Notes: generated by a model from the sequence alone, not told the origin. A stretch of 35,793 nucleotides of DNA from Phocaeicola intestinalis (GCF_014837065.1 NZ_JACSPP010000038.1:1-35793); one strand, 5' to 3'. Positions 1-8,815 are shown, numbered from the stretch's first letter. A program made the numbers and translations.

Positions 1-55
1 GAAAACCTTTAATAAAATAAAAAAATTCTCTGGATATTTGGATTACAACATAGAA

Positions 56-145
56 GAAGCTGTTTTGAATTTATCGTCCAAAGCACACACGAAAACGGAT
101 ACATCAAGCCAAGAAAAACTTTTTGGAGAAATTCAAAACAGCTTC
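56..145. mobile_element. MITE-like inverted-repeat element, copy A (internally deleted)
   Basis: Inverted ends GAAGCTGTTTTGAATTT and its complement bound about 90 bp. The left arm and right third match the ~190-bp copies at 26377, 26875 and 33780, but the middle is gone. The junction lies where full copies have ATCG on both sides of the missing segment, which fits a deletion between short direct repeats. The right flank is TTA; the left flank reads ATAGAA before the end, so no clean target duplication is visible. No protein is encoded. Confidence 0.8.
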
Positions 146-197
146 TTAGTCGTTTGGAGAGGGATATTCCGTAAATAGTCATCTCTTGATAATTTAT

Positions 198-266
198 GAG
201 CCTGTTTAAAAAAGTAACAGGCTCTATATTTTAGCGAGATATTGTTGGGTAGAGCAGTATCTCGCT
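198..266 (+). terminator. Two consecutive hairpins, probable terminator region
   Basis: The first hairpin pairs GAGCCTGTT (198-206) with AACAGGCTC (216-224) and is followed by a T/A-rich run. The second pairs AGCGAGATA (233-241) with TATCTCGCT (258-266) and is followed by GTCTTTTTC. Both have U-rich 3' sides on the plus strand, so they probably end transcription of a plus-strand gene lying left of the window, facing the convergent men operon. Confidence 0.5.
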
Positions 267-304
267 GTCTTTTTCAATGAGTTTCAAATTCTTGTGAAAG
301 TTTT

Positions 305-490
305 ATGAATGTCCTGTAATTTGTCAATCCGGCTAAGTTGAAAATGCAGTAGTACTGCGTTTGCTGATGCAGTATATATCCGTAGGCGAATGCAGTATAT
401 ATTCAACCGCAGTTGCAGTATATATTCAACCGCGGATGCAGTATATATTCATTTTTCAGAGGTATATATTGGCTGTTTGCGGGCATTTAT
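305..490 (-). repeat. 23-bp tandem-repeat element, copy 1
   Basis: Exact 23-bp units start at 369, 392 and 415, with a partial fourth at 438. Each begins GCAGTATATA on the plus strand and has a variable second half. The flanks also match the copies at 5922 and 26656: GCAGTAGTACTGC on the left, and the TTTTTCAGAGGTATATATTGG side on the right. The element lies just downstream of the AraC-type gene that closes the men operon. Units abut without spacers, so this is not CRISPR. Because 23 is not a multiple of 3, it is not a coding repeat. Confidence 0.85.
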
Positions 491-515
491 TAAAAGTTTT
501 CTTGTTTTGATGTAT

Positions 516-1088
516 TCACACTTCATCCAGTGGTTTGAGCTTGGGATGTTTTAATTGCTTGAACTGGGTGGGCGAAAGTCCGGTGACGGAACGGAACTGA
601 GAACTGAGATGGGCTGAACTGGAATAATGTAGCTTGTCTGCTATTTCGCTGATAGATAATTCATCGTACACTAAAAGCTCTTTAACACGTTCTATTTTTT
701 GAGCAATGTAGTATTTTTCGATGGTAATGCCGTTGGTTTCGGTGAACAGCTTGCTGAGTGAGCTATAATCACGGTGGCATTGACGGCTGATGTAGTCGGA
801 CAGGTTCTGCTGTTCTGGGAGGTCATCATGGTGTACGTATTGAATGACGGCGGTGCGTACTTGTTCGATGATGCGTGTACGCTTGTCGTCAATCCATTCG
901 AATCCGCAGTCTGTCAATTCCTTGCGAATGATGCCGGCTGTTTCCTTTGGTAGCGGCTGCGCAAGTATGACCGTACCCAGTTCGATGCTGGAAGGCTCGA
1001 AGCCGTGCTTTTGGAAAATCTGGTTCACGATGATGATGCACCGGCGGCACACCATATTTTTGATATGGATGGTAGTATGGCAGTTCAT
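516..1088 (-). CDS. AraC-family regulator with N-terminal HMA-like domain
   Basis: A 190-residue protein. Residues about 5-75 resemble a heavy-metal-associated (ferredoxin-like) fold, with M-V-C-R-R-C at 12-17 giving the MxCxxC metal-binding pattern (Cys14, Cys17). Residues about 100-185 form an AraC-type double helix-turn-helix, with the typical SISEIADKLHYSS and FRSVTGLSPTQFK segments. This head-plus-AraC arrangement is, from memory, found in other Bacteroidetes; which metal or ligand it senses is not known to me. The ATG lies 6 bp after the menE stop, so it is very likely the last gene of the men operon. Whether it controls that operon or is only co-transcribed is inference. Its 3' side runs into a 23-bp repeat element. 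Confidence 0.85.
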   Translation of the reverse strand: MNCHTTIHIKNMVCRRCIIIVNQIFQKHGFEPSSIELGTVILAQPLPKETAGIIRKELTDCGFEWIDDKRTRIIEQVRTAVIQYVHHDDLPEQQNLSDYISRQCHRDYSSLSKLFTETNGITIEKYYIAQKIERVKELLVYDELSISEIADKLHYSSSAHLSSQFRSVTGLSPTQFKQLKHPKLKPLDEV

Positions 1089-1094
1089 AGAAAC

Positions 1095-2237
1095 TTATGG
1101 TGTGTTGGTGTCACTGGCTATTCTTTTGGCTTTTGCTCTGTCAGGCTTCCCTGTTTCTGTCAATGGAAGTTTGTCGGTGAGTATGATTTGCTTTGGTACC
1201 CAGTAAGCTGGTAAATATTGGAAAGCCTTGTCGAACTTTTTTTGTTCGTTGTCTGGCAGAGATGTGCCAGAGGCTTGTACAAGTAGCACGATGCGTTCGC
1301 CGAACTTGACATCGGGTACCGAGGTTACCATGAATGGTAGTGGAAGCAAAGGTTGCAGGATTGCTTCTATCTGTTCGATTTGTACTTTTACTCCTCCCGT
1401 GTTGATGGTATTGTCTTTCCTGCCGATGACACGGAATTGTCCGGATGCGTTAAATACAACAATGTCGTTGGTCGTGAGTCGTTCCGGACAGACCCAAGGA
1501 GCATCAATAACCAATGTTCCTTCGTCTGACTGGGAAAGTGTGACGTTTTCGAGTGGGGTGTACCATTCCGAAGCTCCTTTGCCGTTCAGTTTTCGTAGTG
1601 CGATATGTGAAAGGGTTTCTGTCATGCCATATGTGCTCCATATATTATTGGGAAAGGTTTGCAGGGCTTGCACGATAGTTGGGTCTATGGCTCCTCCGCC
1701 GATGATGAGTTGGTCGACAGCCTTCATCCGTTCGCATTCTTCAGGAACTTGCAATGAATTGAATACTTGCATTGGAATCAGGGCGGCAAATGTCGGGTGA
1801 ATATCCAGCTGTTGGAAAGGATGTCCGCAGGGAGTGATTGGAATCAGGTCAAGACCGGCCACCAAGGCACGTACCACGACCATTTTTCCGGCAATGTATT
1901 TCAGTGGCATGCAAAGCAGGGCTGTGTCACCATGGTGGAGCCGGAGGAACGAAACCGTCAGCATTGCACTTTTCATCATGCGTCGTTTTTCCACATAGAG
2001 TTTTTTGGGGGTGCCGGTGGAGCCAGATGTGTGTACGCTGACCGTATCTTCATCGTTGAACCATTCGGTTAGAAAATCGGCCAGTGATGCCAGAAAATTG
2101 TCGCTTTCCGCAGGTTTGCGGAAAAGGATTTGCAGCCGGCTGAAGCAACCGGCTGTGGCTCGTGCATCATCGGCAGTATAGGTTTTCCCGTTGATGGTTA
2201 TGGTTTGTCGGGATATTTCTGTATTGAAGTCATTCAT
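1095..2237 (-). CDS. menE: o-succinylbenzoate--CoA ligase MenE
   Basis: An AMP-binding enzyme of 380 residues that activates o-succinylbenzoate to its CoA thioester, the step before MenB. The ATP-binding P-loop TSGSTGTPKK is at residues 70-79. A YGMTET motif lies in mid-protein, and the C-terminal hinge is in the GRKDNTINTGGVKVQ segment. It is shorter than many MenE proteins (about 450-490 residues), with a reduced N-terminal part that I recall as normal for Bacteroidetes. Its ATG overlaps the menC stop codon as ATGA, indicating translational coupling. The family call rests on motifs plus its place after menC. Confidence 0.93.
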   Translation of the reverse strand: MNDFNTEISRQTITINGKTYTADDARATAGCFSRLQILFRKPAESDNFLASLADFLTEWFNDEDTVSVHTSGSTGTPKKLYVEKRRMMKSAMLTVSFLRLHHGDTALLCMPLKYIAGKMVVVRALVAGLDLIPITPCGHPFQQLDIHPTFAALIPMQVFNSLQVPEECERMKAVDQLIIGGGAIDPTIVQALQTFPNNIWSTYGMTETLSHIALRKLNGKGASEWYTPLENVTLSQSDEGTLVIDAPWVCPERLTTNDIVVFNASGQFRVIGRKDNTINTGGVKVQIEQIEAILQPLLPLPFMVTSVPDVKFGERIVLLVQASGTSLPDNEQKKFDKAFQYLPAYWVPKQIILTDKLPLTETGKPDRAKAKRIASDTNTP

Positions 2238-3316
2238 GAATTATATATTTTTTCGTTTCCTTGCCAATTGAAGTATGCATTCCAGTCCGGCTCAGGTTGT
2301 TCGGGCAAATACCAGAGACAGTCACCTTTGATGCGAAGTGGGTAGGGAATGTTGTCTGTGAATAGCATGCCTGTGCCCAGTCCTTGCGGTATTTGAGGAT
2401 GCATGGTAGCACACCATTGCGCAATACTATTCAGTCCGACATTTGATTCGAGTGCTGAAGTTACCCACGAACCGATTCCTCTTTCTTGTGCCAATCGTAT
2501 CCATTCTTCCGAGCCGTTCATGCCTCCATGCAGTGACGGCTTTAGGATGATGTATTGCGGGCGGATTTGGTCAAGCAGTTCGGCCTTTTGTTCTGGAAGG
2601 TTTATACCGATTAATTCTTCATCAAGTGCTATTGGTATGGGAGTGTTCTGGCATAGCTTCGCCAGTGTGTCCCATTGTCCGGCACGGATGGGCTGTTCGA
2701 TGGAATGCAAGTGGAAATGGCTGAGCTGTTCCAGTTTGGCTGGAGCTTCATCAGGCGAAAAGGCACCGTTGGCATCTACCCGCAGTTCGATTTCTTCGGG
2801 TGAGAAGTAACGGCGGATGTGAGCCAACAGTTCCAGTTCTTGTTCGAAATCAATAGCCCCGATTTTTACCTTGATGCATCGGAATCCTGCATGCATTTTT
2901 TCTTCGATACGATGATACATCTCATTGAAGTTTCCCATCCAGATGAGTCCATTGATGGGAATACCTTCTTTACCTTTAGTAAAAGGAGTGTCCCAGAACT
3001 GCAGACAGCCTGCTTGTAAGTGGCGGAATGCGGTTTCCAGTCCGAACAGCATGGACGGATAAGTGCGCAGAGCCTCGTAGTCGATGATGCCGTGCTCGGC
3101 CGTTTGCAGGCAATGGCAGGTCAGTACGTCCTCATAATCGGGTATGTCATCACAACTCAGTGCTGGCAGTGGAGCACATTCTCCGATGCCGTATTTACCG
3201 GTCTCTGAATCTTTCAATATCAGGTACCAGACGTTACGGGTGCGGTACACACCGCGTGAAGTCCCGGCAGGTTGTTTGAAATGCAAAGTGCGGGGGATGA
3301 TTTTTATGGTGTACAT
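2234..3316 (-). CDS. menC: o-succinylbenzoate synthase MenC
   Basis: A 360-residue enolase-superfamily dehydratase that converts SHCHC to o-succinylbenzoate. Catalytic features are visible: KVK at 149-151 (second lysine is the general base), metal ligands Asp181 (RVDANG), Glu207 (SIEQPI) and Asp232 (LDEEL), and the opposite lysine Lys259 (ILKPS). Length is normal for the family. The gene starts 19 bp after the menB stop and overlaps menE by 4 bp, so it sits firmly in the men operon. Confidence 0.95.
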   Translation of the reverse strand: MYTIKIIPRTLHFKQPAGTSRGVYRTRNVWYLILKDSETGKYGIGECAPLPALSCDDIPDYEDVLTCHCLQTAEHGIIDYEALRTYPSMLFGLETAFRHLQAGCLQFWDTPFTKGKEGIPINGLIWMGNFNEMYHRIEEKMHAGFRCIKVKIGAIDFEQELELLAHIRRYFSPEEIELRVDANGAFSPDEAPAKLEQLSHFHLHSIEQPIRAGQWDTLAKLCQNTPIPIALDEELIGINLPEQKAELLDQIRPQYIILKPSLHGGMNGSEEWIRLAQERGIGSWVTSALESNVGLNSIAQWCATMHPQIPQGLGTGMLFTDNIPYPLRIKGDCLWYLPEQPEPDWNAYFNWQGNEKIYNS

Positions 3317-3335
3317 AAGCGAGGTGTTTTAATAA

Positions 3336-4157
3336 TTATGGCAGTTTCGGGTATTTAGACCAGTCGGGTTTGCGCTTTTCCAAGAAGGCCTTTCCTCCTT
3401 CCTGCGCTTCCTCGGTCATATAGTAAAGCATTGTCGCGTCGCCGGCCAGTTCCTGAATGCCGGATTGTCCGTCGAGTTCGGCATTCAGTCCTGCTTTTAT
3501 CATCCGAATGGCAAGTGGGCTGTGCTGCATGATGGTTTCTGCCCATTCCACCACCTCGTCTTCCAGACGGTCGAATGGTACGACTTTGTTGACTAATCCC
3601 ATTTCCAATGCTTCTTGAGCTGAATACTGGCGGCAGAGGAACCATATTTCGCGCGCTTTCTTTTGTCCGACCACACGTGCCAGATAAGAAGAGCCGAATC
3701 CGGCATCGAAACTACCTACGCGTGGACCGGTTTGTCCGAAGATTGCGTTTTCGGAGGCAATGCTCAAGTCGCATACTACGTGGAGCACATGTCCGCCTCC
3801 AATGGCGTATCCGTTTACCATGGCAATGACAGGTTTCGGGATGGAGCGGATTTGCTTCTGTACGTCAAGGATATTCAGACGGGGTACTCCATCGCTGCCT
3901 ACATAACCTCCGTGTCCTTTCACGTGCATGTCGCCACCCGAGCAAAATGCTTTATCACCAGCTCCGGTAAGTACGACTACGCGGATGTCGGAGCATTCGC
4001 GGCAGTAGACCAATGCATTACTGATTTCGTTGGTCGTATCAGGAGTAAATGCATTGCGATATCTGGGGCGATTGATAGTGATTTTTGCGATGCCGTTGTA
4101 GAAGTCGAAAAGAATATCGTTGTATTCCTTGATGGTTTTCCATTCTCTTTGTGCCAT
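3336..4157 (-). CDS. menB: 1,4-dihydroxy-2-naphthoyl-CoA synthase MenB
   Basis: A 273-residue crotonase-fold enzyme that closes the naphthoquinone ring from o-succinylbenzoyl-CoA. Diagnostic segments are FCSGGD at 71-76, the oxyanion-hole stretch NGYAIGGGH at 115-123, and the MenB-specific [20 protein letters not shown] around 142-161. These separate it from ordinary enoyl-CoA hydratases. It lies between menD (12 bp upstream) and menC (19 bp downstream). No menH lies between menD and menB. Confidence 0.96.
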   Translation of the reverse strand: MAQREWKTIKEYNDILFDFYNGIAKITINRPRYRNAFTPDTTNEISNALVYCRECSDIRVVVLTGAGDKAFCSGGDMHVKGHGGYVGSDGVPRLNILDVQKQIRSIPKPVIAMVNGYAIGGGHVLHVVCDLSIASENAIFGQTGPRVGSFDAGFGSSYLARVVGQKKAREIWFLCRQYSAQEALEMGLVNKVVPFDRLEDEVVEWAETIMQHSPLAIRMIKAGLNAELDGQSGIQELAGDATMLYYMTEEAQEGGKAFLEKRKPDWSKYPKLP

Positions 4158-4169
4158 AATTCGTATGTT

Positions 4170-5816
4170 TTATTGTTTCAGTTTGTGATAATATGCTTTT
4201 AATAAATCTGTATCGCGGGTCTTGTCGGTAAATACTTCCAGTAACAGTGGGTGAGGAGTGGGGTTAGGTTGTGTAAATACGTCTAATGCAGTCTGCAACT
4301 CGGTATCGTTGTGGGTGCATAAGTAATCGAATCCCCTGTCTTCTGCCCATGCTTTGCCGGATGCATGGTGTGTGCCGATGACAAAGTGGTGTGTGTGCTC
4401 GTCCAAGGAAAGCCCAGGCAGGGCGTGGAAGATTTCGCCTCCTTCGTTGTTCAGCAATAAGATGCGCACGTTGTTCCGGTAGTTCGGATTCCACAAGGCA
4501 TTCATATCGTAAAAGAAACTTAGGTCGCCTATCAGGATAAAGTTCAGCTGGTTTGAAACACTAGCGTATCCGATTGCCGTTGATAAAGAACCTTCGATAC
4601 CGTTTACACCCCGATTCGACTGTACTTCTACGCCTGTGGGCAAATCGAACAGTTGGGCGTAACGCACTGTCGAGCTGTTGGCTAAATGGAGTGTGCAAGG
4701 GTTAGGAAGCCTGCGGATAACCTCGCCGATGGCTTTCATTTGCGAATAGGCGAAAATGGCGTGACCGAGGTTCTGTACTTTTGCTCTCCACGTCTGCGGA
4801 TAATCAGAGCCGGGAAGGTTTTGTAGCTGTACCACTTGTTGCCAGAATGCGTGCGGTTCTATTTCGATAACCGTGCTGAGCGAGCCGAACAGGTCGACTA
4901 TATTTCCGTCAGCACTTATGTGCCAATGCTCCATAGGCGGATGCTGACGTAAGAATTTTTTCAGACGCTTCGAGATGATATGCCCTCCATAGGTAATCAG
5001 TAATTCGGGACACATAGTTTCTTGTGCGCTGTTATCCATTGAATAGAGCAGTTGGTCGATATGTGTGATGGCCTGTTCGGGCAGGGTGGGATTGTTGATG
5101 TTTTCGACAATCCAAGCGAAATGCTTATATAATGTGGTATATTGTTCGGGGGTAAATGTTTGTCGACGGTTCATCTGTCCTGCCACCACCATACGTCTGG
5201 TGTATTGCCGGAGACGGTCGGCAAGCTGATTGTTCCAACCCTGATAGCGGGAAATGACACGCACATCAGGCAATTGAGTAACGGGAAACTGGAAGAATGG
5301 TTCGCTGACAGGCACGTTGATATGAACCGGTCCTTTGCCGTGATGGCAGGTTTCCAGTAAAGCTTCGTTGATGAGGCGGTTGCAGAACCATTCGTCTTCA
5401 TCTGTCTGAATATCGGGTAGGTTGACCGATTTCTTAACCAGCGTGCCGAATACTCCAGGTTGAGGCAAGGTTTGTCCGTCCATTTGTCCAATCCAAGCAG
5501 CTGGACGATCGGCGGAGATTACCACCAAAGGTACTTGCTGGTAATAAGCTTCAGATATTGCTGGATGCAGGTTGAGCAAAGCACTTCCGGATGTGCAGCA
5601 TACGGCAACGGTCGTATTGTCGTGAAGTGCCAGGCCAATGGCAAAGAAGCCGGCACTTCGTTCGTCGGTCATTGGGTAACATACAAAATCGGGGATGTGG
5701 GCGAATGTTTGTACCAGCGGGATGTCTCGGCTTCCCGGGCAAAGTACAATTCTTCGGATGCCATGTGCACGAAGCAAGGCAGCTAGCTGTAATATATTTT
5801 TCTTATGAGTATACAT
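4170..5816 (-). CDS. menD: SEPHCHC synthase MenD (ThDP enzyme)
   Basis: A 548-residue thiamine-diphosphate enzyme that adds the succinic semialdehyde unit from 2-oxoglutarate to isochorismate. The N-terminal domain has DERSAGFFA at 51-59, whose Glu52 is the likely ThDP-activating residue, then [18 protein letters not shown]. The C-terminal ThDP/metal motif begins with GD at 430 and runs through the NN at the end of the segment. The start ATG is separated from menF by 364 bp holding a repeat element, the only long gap in an otherwise tight operon. Confidence 0.95.
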   Translation of the reverse strand: MYTHKKNILQLAALLRAHGIRRIVLCPGSRDIPLVQTFAHIPDFVCYPMTDERSAGFFAIGLALHDNTTVAVCCTSGSALLNLHPAISEAYYQQVPLVVISADRPAAWIGQMDGQTLPQPGVFGTLVKKSVNLPDIQTDEDEWFCNRLINEALLETCHHGKGPVHINVPVSEPFFQFPVTQLPDVRVISRYQGWNNQLADRLRQYTRRMVVAGQMNRRQTFTPEQYTTLYKHFAWIVENINNPTLPEQAITHIDQLLYSMDNSAQETMCPELLITYGGHIISKRLKKFLRQHPPMEHWHISADGNIVDLFGSLSTVIEIEPHAFWQQVVQLQNLPGSDYPQTWRAKVQNLGHAIFAYSQMKAIGEVIRRLPNPCTLHLANSSTVRYAQLFDLPTGVEVQSNRGVNGIEGSLSTAIGYASVSNQLNFILIGDLSFFYDMNALWNPNYRNNVRILLLNNEGGEIFHALPGLSLDEHTHHFVIGTHHASGKAWAEDRGFDYLCTHNDTELQTALDVFTQPNPTPHPLLLEVFTDKTRDTDLLKAYYHKLKQ

Positions 5817-5921
5817 GCTTTTTATTTTGTCAAATAGCTTTTTGTGCGCTTTCCTACAACTGTTTTTTTATGCAAATTATATGTGCGGTTGCAGATTTAT
5901 ACGTACGTTCGTATTTATTAT

Positions 5922-6085
5922 TAAATGCATGTCCACCAACAGCCAATACATACCCCTGAAACAATGAATATATACTGCAACTGCGGTTGAATATATACTG
6001 CATCCGCCTACGGATATATACTTTATCGGCAAATGTAGTGTTACTGCGTTTGCAATTCAGTGGCTTGGCTAATTGCGGATATTCA
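5922..6085 (+). repeat. 23-bp tandem-repeat element, copy 2, inside the men operon
   Basis: Units begin at 5966 (GAATATATACTGCA plus 9 variable bases), 5989 and 6012; the last is diverged. The left flank ATGCATGTCC...CATACCCCTGAA and the right flank ending near GGCTTGGCTAATTGCGG match the copy at 26656. It lies between menF and menD, so in an operon transcript it would be read in antisense orientation. Between it and menD is a small palindrome, ATACG(N6)CGTAT at 5899-5914. No coding sequence and no clear TAnnTTTG promoter for menD was found in the gap 5817-6180. Confidence 0.85.
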
Positions 6086-6180
6086 TTATTATTAATAATA
6101 TTATTAATGTGCAGATGTGTTTAAAACCCGATTTGTTATGATATCCAATAGCCTGTTTTTATTCATCTTCTTCTCTTTTA

Positions 6181-7320
6181 TTATAGTATACTTAGCATGG
6201 TATTTAATTTTTGTCGTGTTTCTTCCCATTCAGACTCTAGCGTGGATGAGGATAGGATACCTCCTCCGGCATATAGCGTACTTCTTTTACCTTCAATATT
6301 CATACAGCGCAGATTGACGTAAAGTGAAGTGTCTTCTTCCGGGTCAAGCCAACCGATAATTCCGGCATAATAACGTCGGTCGTATCCTTCGTTTTCGTTG
6401 ATGAATTCGTATGTTTCGTTTTTAGGGAGTCCACATACTGCCGGTGTCGGATGTAGTTCGTACAAGATATTTCCTACTTGTGAGGCATCTTTCAGAATGA
6501 AATTGAAATCAGTTTTTAAATGCACCAGTTGACCAGCCCGTGCTGGATAAGGACCTTTTTCAGTGATTTTATTTCCAAACTGTTTTATGGTACGACGTAT
6601 GTAGTCACTAACAAAAGCTTGTTCGCGTATATTCTTATCACTCCAGTCGGTCGGTATGACATCTCCTTGCATGGGCATAGTGCCAGCAAGGGAGACTGTA
6701 TGCCATTGGGTACCATGTCCGCTAAGGATGATTTCCGGAGTACTTCCTAGCCAGGTACCAGTTTCAGGGGTATGGCAAAGGGAAATCATCATGCGTGGAT
6801 AATTATTGCAAGCATTGATAAAAGAGGTGAGAGGCGAAAAGCCGTCAGGCAATTCCAGAAAAGTACGGCGTGACAATACCAGTTTTTGGAACTGCTTTTG
6901 CTGTAAGGGAGCAATGAATCGTTCGAATGCTTGACGATAATTTTCCCATTCTTTATCTGAAGCTTCCTGGGTGATGAAAGATGCTGTTTTAGAAAACGGC
7001 AATTCGGTCTGGGTAGGAATGAGGTCTGTTCGATCCTGCACCAAACGGGTTAATGTTTCGCTGATAGCTTCCCAATCATGTTCAACATGAGTTGGGCGAA
7101 TCAAAACAATGGGATGTTGCTCTGTACGGCGGAAAGGAGCCAACAGAAAACCGCGTTGTCCGTTCAAATCAGTCAGGCTGTCAATGATTTGTGTGTTTCC
7201 GCTTTCTTGCAATACCAATATAGGCATATCAGTCCACGGTTGACGGTAGAGGGCAAAGTTTACCGTGCTTCGTGTCAGGTTGTCTATCAGTTTGTGTATG
7301 TAAATGGAAGGTTGGTTCAT
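6181..7320 (-). CDS. menF: isochorismate synthase MenF
   Basis: A chorismate-utilising enzyme that makes isochorismate, the entry step to menaquinone. I choose the ATG at 7320 (379 residues, MNQPSIYIHK...), because it overlaps the preceding thioesterase stop as ATGA; an in-frame ATG at 7401 lies inside that gene. The conserved C-terminal part of the family is present: SLAGTMPM, ELHPTPAVCGLPK near 288-300, YAGIIGW near 318 and AGGGI...ESEWEET near 351-368. The N-terminal part is poorly conserved, as usual. Salicylate synthases share this fold, but the operon settles the role. Confidence 0.93.
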   Translation of the reverse strand: MNQPSIYIHKLIDNLTRSTVNFALYRQPWTDMPILVLQESGNTQIIDSLTDLNGQRGFLLAPFRRTEQHPIVLIRPTHVEHDWEAISETLTRLVQDRTDLIPTQTELPFSKTASFITQEASDKEWENYRQAFERFIAPLQQKQFQKLVLSRRTFLELPDGFSPLTSFINACNNYPRMMISLCHTPETGTWLGSTPEIILSGHGTQWHTVSLAGTMPMQGDVIPTDWSDKNIREQAFVSDYIRRTIKQFGNKITEKGPYPARAGQLVHLKTDFNFILKDASQVGNILYELHPTPAVCGLPKNETYEFINENEGYDRRYYAGIIGWLDPEEDTSLYVNLRCMNIEGKRSTLYAGGGILSSSTLESEWEETRQKLNTMLSIL

Positions 7321-7742
7321 GGCCGTTTCTTTATGATAAGATTGACAACACGTGCGGTAGACACCAGTTTGCCCTCGGGAGTGATGATGTCCACGTTCCA
7401 TACATGCTGTGTGCGTCCCCGGTGTACAATGTTCGCATGAGCTTCCACGTAACGTCCTTCTCCTACGGGAGTCATGCTTACATGGTTGGCGCTGACCTGT
7501 ATGCCTACCGGCTCTTCGTCTTCAGCGCACAAGTGTATCGAACCATATCCGCTGACGATTTCAGCGAAAGCCAGTGATGCTCCTCCGTTCAGTATGTCGA
7601 CAGGGGTGCAAGGACGTGCTGTATTGTCGTTTACGGGCATGGTTGCTTTTACATGTCCGTCTTTCATTTCCACCAGTTTGATGCCTAAGAATCTTCCTAT
7701 GGATTCTTTTAGTTCGTATGGTTTGCCAGGTTCTATTTGCAT
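7317..7742 (-). CDS. menI: Hotdog-fold thioesterase, probable DHNA-CoA thioesterase
   Basis: A 141-residue PaaI/YdiI-type hotdog protein. LNGGASLAFAE at 51-61 carries the acidic catalytic residue (Glu61) expected in this clade. As first gene of the men operon it most likely hydrolyses 1,4-dihydroxy-2-naphthoyl-CoA, the product of MenB. Substrate is inferred from context, since paralogues in this family act on phenylacetyl- or other aromatic CoAs. Its stop overlaps the menF start by 4 bp. A strong -7 element lies 32 bp upstream of the ATG. Confidence 0.85.
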   Translation of the reverse strand: MQIEPGKPYELKESIGRFLGIKLVEMKDGHVKATMPVNDNTARPCTPVDILNGGASLAFAEIVSGYGSIHLCAEDEEPVGIQVSANHVSMTPVGEGRYVEAHANIVHRGRTQHVWNVDIITPEGKLVSTARVVNLIIKKRP

Positions 7743-7773
7743 ATTCTTCCTGTATTTTTAATTAATAACCATG

Positions 7774-7781
7774 CAAAGGTA
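7774..7781 (-). promoter_or_regulatory. Bacteroides -7 element for the men operon
   Basis: On the minus strand this reads TACCTTTG, a full match to TAnnTTTG. It sits about 30 bp before the menI ATG. No convincing TTTG -33 box was seen at the right distance. It is back to back with a plus-strand promoter for the EamA gene. Confidence 0.65.
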
Positions 7782-7826
7782 CATTTATTTTGTGGTATTT
7801 TCTATCTTTCGATTCAAATTCTGATG

Positions 7827-7834
7827 TATTTTTG
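7827..7834 (+). promoter_or_regulatory. Bacteroides -7 element for the EamA gene
   Basis: TATTTTTG matches TAnnTTTG, 24 bp before the ATG at 7859. The -33 region is only a weak match (TTTC at 7807). Confidence 0.5.
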
Positions 7835-7858
7835 CATCCGATTTAATAAGATGTTGTT

Positions 7859-8815
7859 ATGGAAATGCAAAAACTAAAAGGACACGGAGCGATGCTTTGT
7901 GCCAATACCATGTGGGGGCTGATGTCGCCACTGGCAAAACTTGTTATGTTGGGTGGACTGGTTACACCGTTGGTCGTGACAGACTTGCGCGTGTTTGGCG
8001 CGATGGTATTGTTTTGGATTGTTTCATTTTTTCGCAAACCGGAGCATGTGGGACATAAGGATTTGGCAAAGCTGTTTGTGGCTTCGTTGCTTGCCATTGT
8101 GTTCAATCAAGGATGTTTCATCTTCGGGGTAGGGCTTACTTCGCCTGCCGATGCTTCCATTATCACTACCAGCATGCCGCTGTGGGCGATGGTGCTTGCT
8201 GCTATTTTTCTGAAAGAGCCGATTACAGGGAAAAAGGTGCTGGGTATTGCTTTCGGTGCTACAGGAGCGTTGTTGCTAATCATGGGCAGTTCACATGCAG
8301 GGACGTCTTCAACTGTATCGGGCGACAAGAGCATCTGGGGTGATTTGCTGGTATTGATGGCACAGTTGAGTTATGCATTATATTTGGTGCTGTTCAAGAA
8401 TTTCGTAGGCAAGTATTCGGTTTTCACGCTGATGAAATGGATGTTTACGTATGCTTTCATCTGTCTGCTTCCGTTTTCGTACAATGATTTGCTTGCCGCG
8501 GGCTGGGCTGGGCTGAGCTTGATGGAAATCGGTTCGCTTGCCTTCATCGTGGTAGGGAGTACATTCTTATGTTACATCCTGGTGGTAGTGGGACAGAAGA
8601 ACCTGCGTCCTACAGTGGCAGGCATGTACAATTATGTACAGCCTGTTGTAGCATGCATCGTGGCAATTTGCTGGGGAATGGATTCTTTCAACTGGGTAAA
8701 AGGAGTTTCCATCTTATTGATATTCGGCGGTGTCTATTTGGTGACAATGAGCCGTTCGCGTGCCGAGCTGGAGGCTCATGAGGCGTCAGTGAAGGGTACG
8801 GAAGACAACCGCTGA
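7859..8815 (+). CDS. EamA/DMT-family transporter
   Basis: A 318-residue inner-membrane protein with about ten hydrophobic segments in two similar halves, as expected for two EamA repeats. The opening MWGLMSPLAKLVML and the central SIWGDLLVLMAQLSYALYLVLFKNFVG are typical of the drug/metabolite exporter superfamily. The substrate cannot be read from sequence. The charged tail after about residue 300 is short. Its last ten codons overlap the end of the beta-lactamase gene on the other strand. Confidence 0.9.
   Translation: MEMQKLKGHGAMLCANTMWGLMSPLAKLVMLGGLVTPLVVTDLRVFGAMVLFWIVSFFRKPEHVGHKDLAKLFVASLLAIVFNQGCFIFGVGLTSPADASIITTSMPLWAMVLAAIFLKEPITGKKVLGIAFGATGALLLIMGSSHAGTSSTVSGDKSIWGDLLVLMAQLSYALYLVLFKNFVGKYSVFTLMKWMFTYAFICLLPFSYNDLLAAGWAGLSLMEIGSLAFIVVGSTFLCYILVVVGQKNLRPTVAGMYNYVQPVVACIVAICWGMDSFNWVKGVSILLIFGGVYLVTMSRSRAELEAHEASVKGTEDNR

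Noticed and set aside
305..490. CRISPR-like array
   Set aside because: Units abut directly with no spacers, number only three to five, and no cas genes are present.
1228..1800. 190-residue plus-strand ORF opposite menE
   Set aside because: Antisense shadow of a well-supported enzyme gene; no family resemblance.
7321..7401. 27-codon N-terminal extension of MenF
   Set aside because: It lies entirely within the thioesterase gene, and the ATG at 7320 forms an ATGA overlap with that gene's stop.
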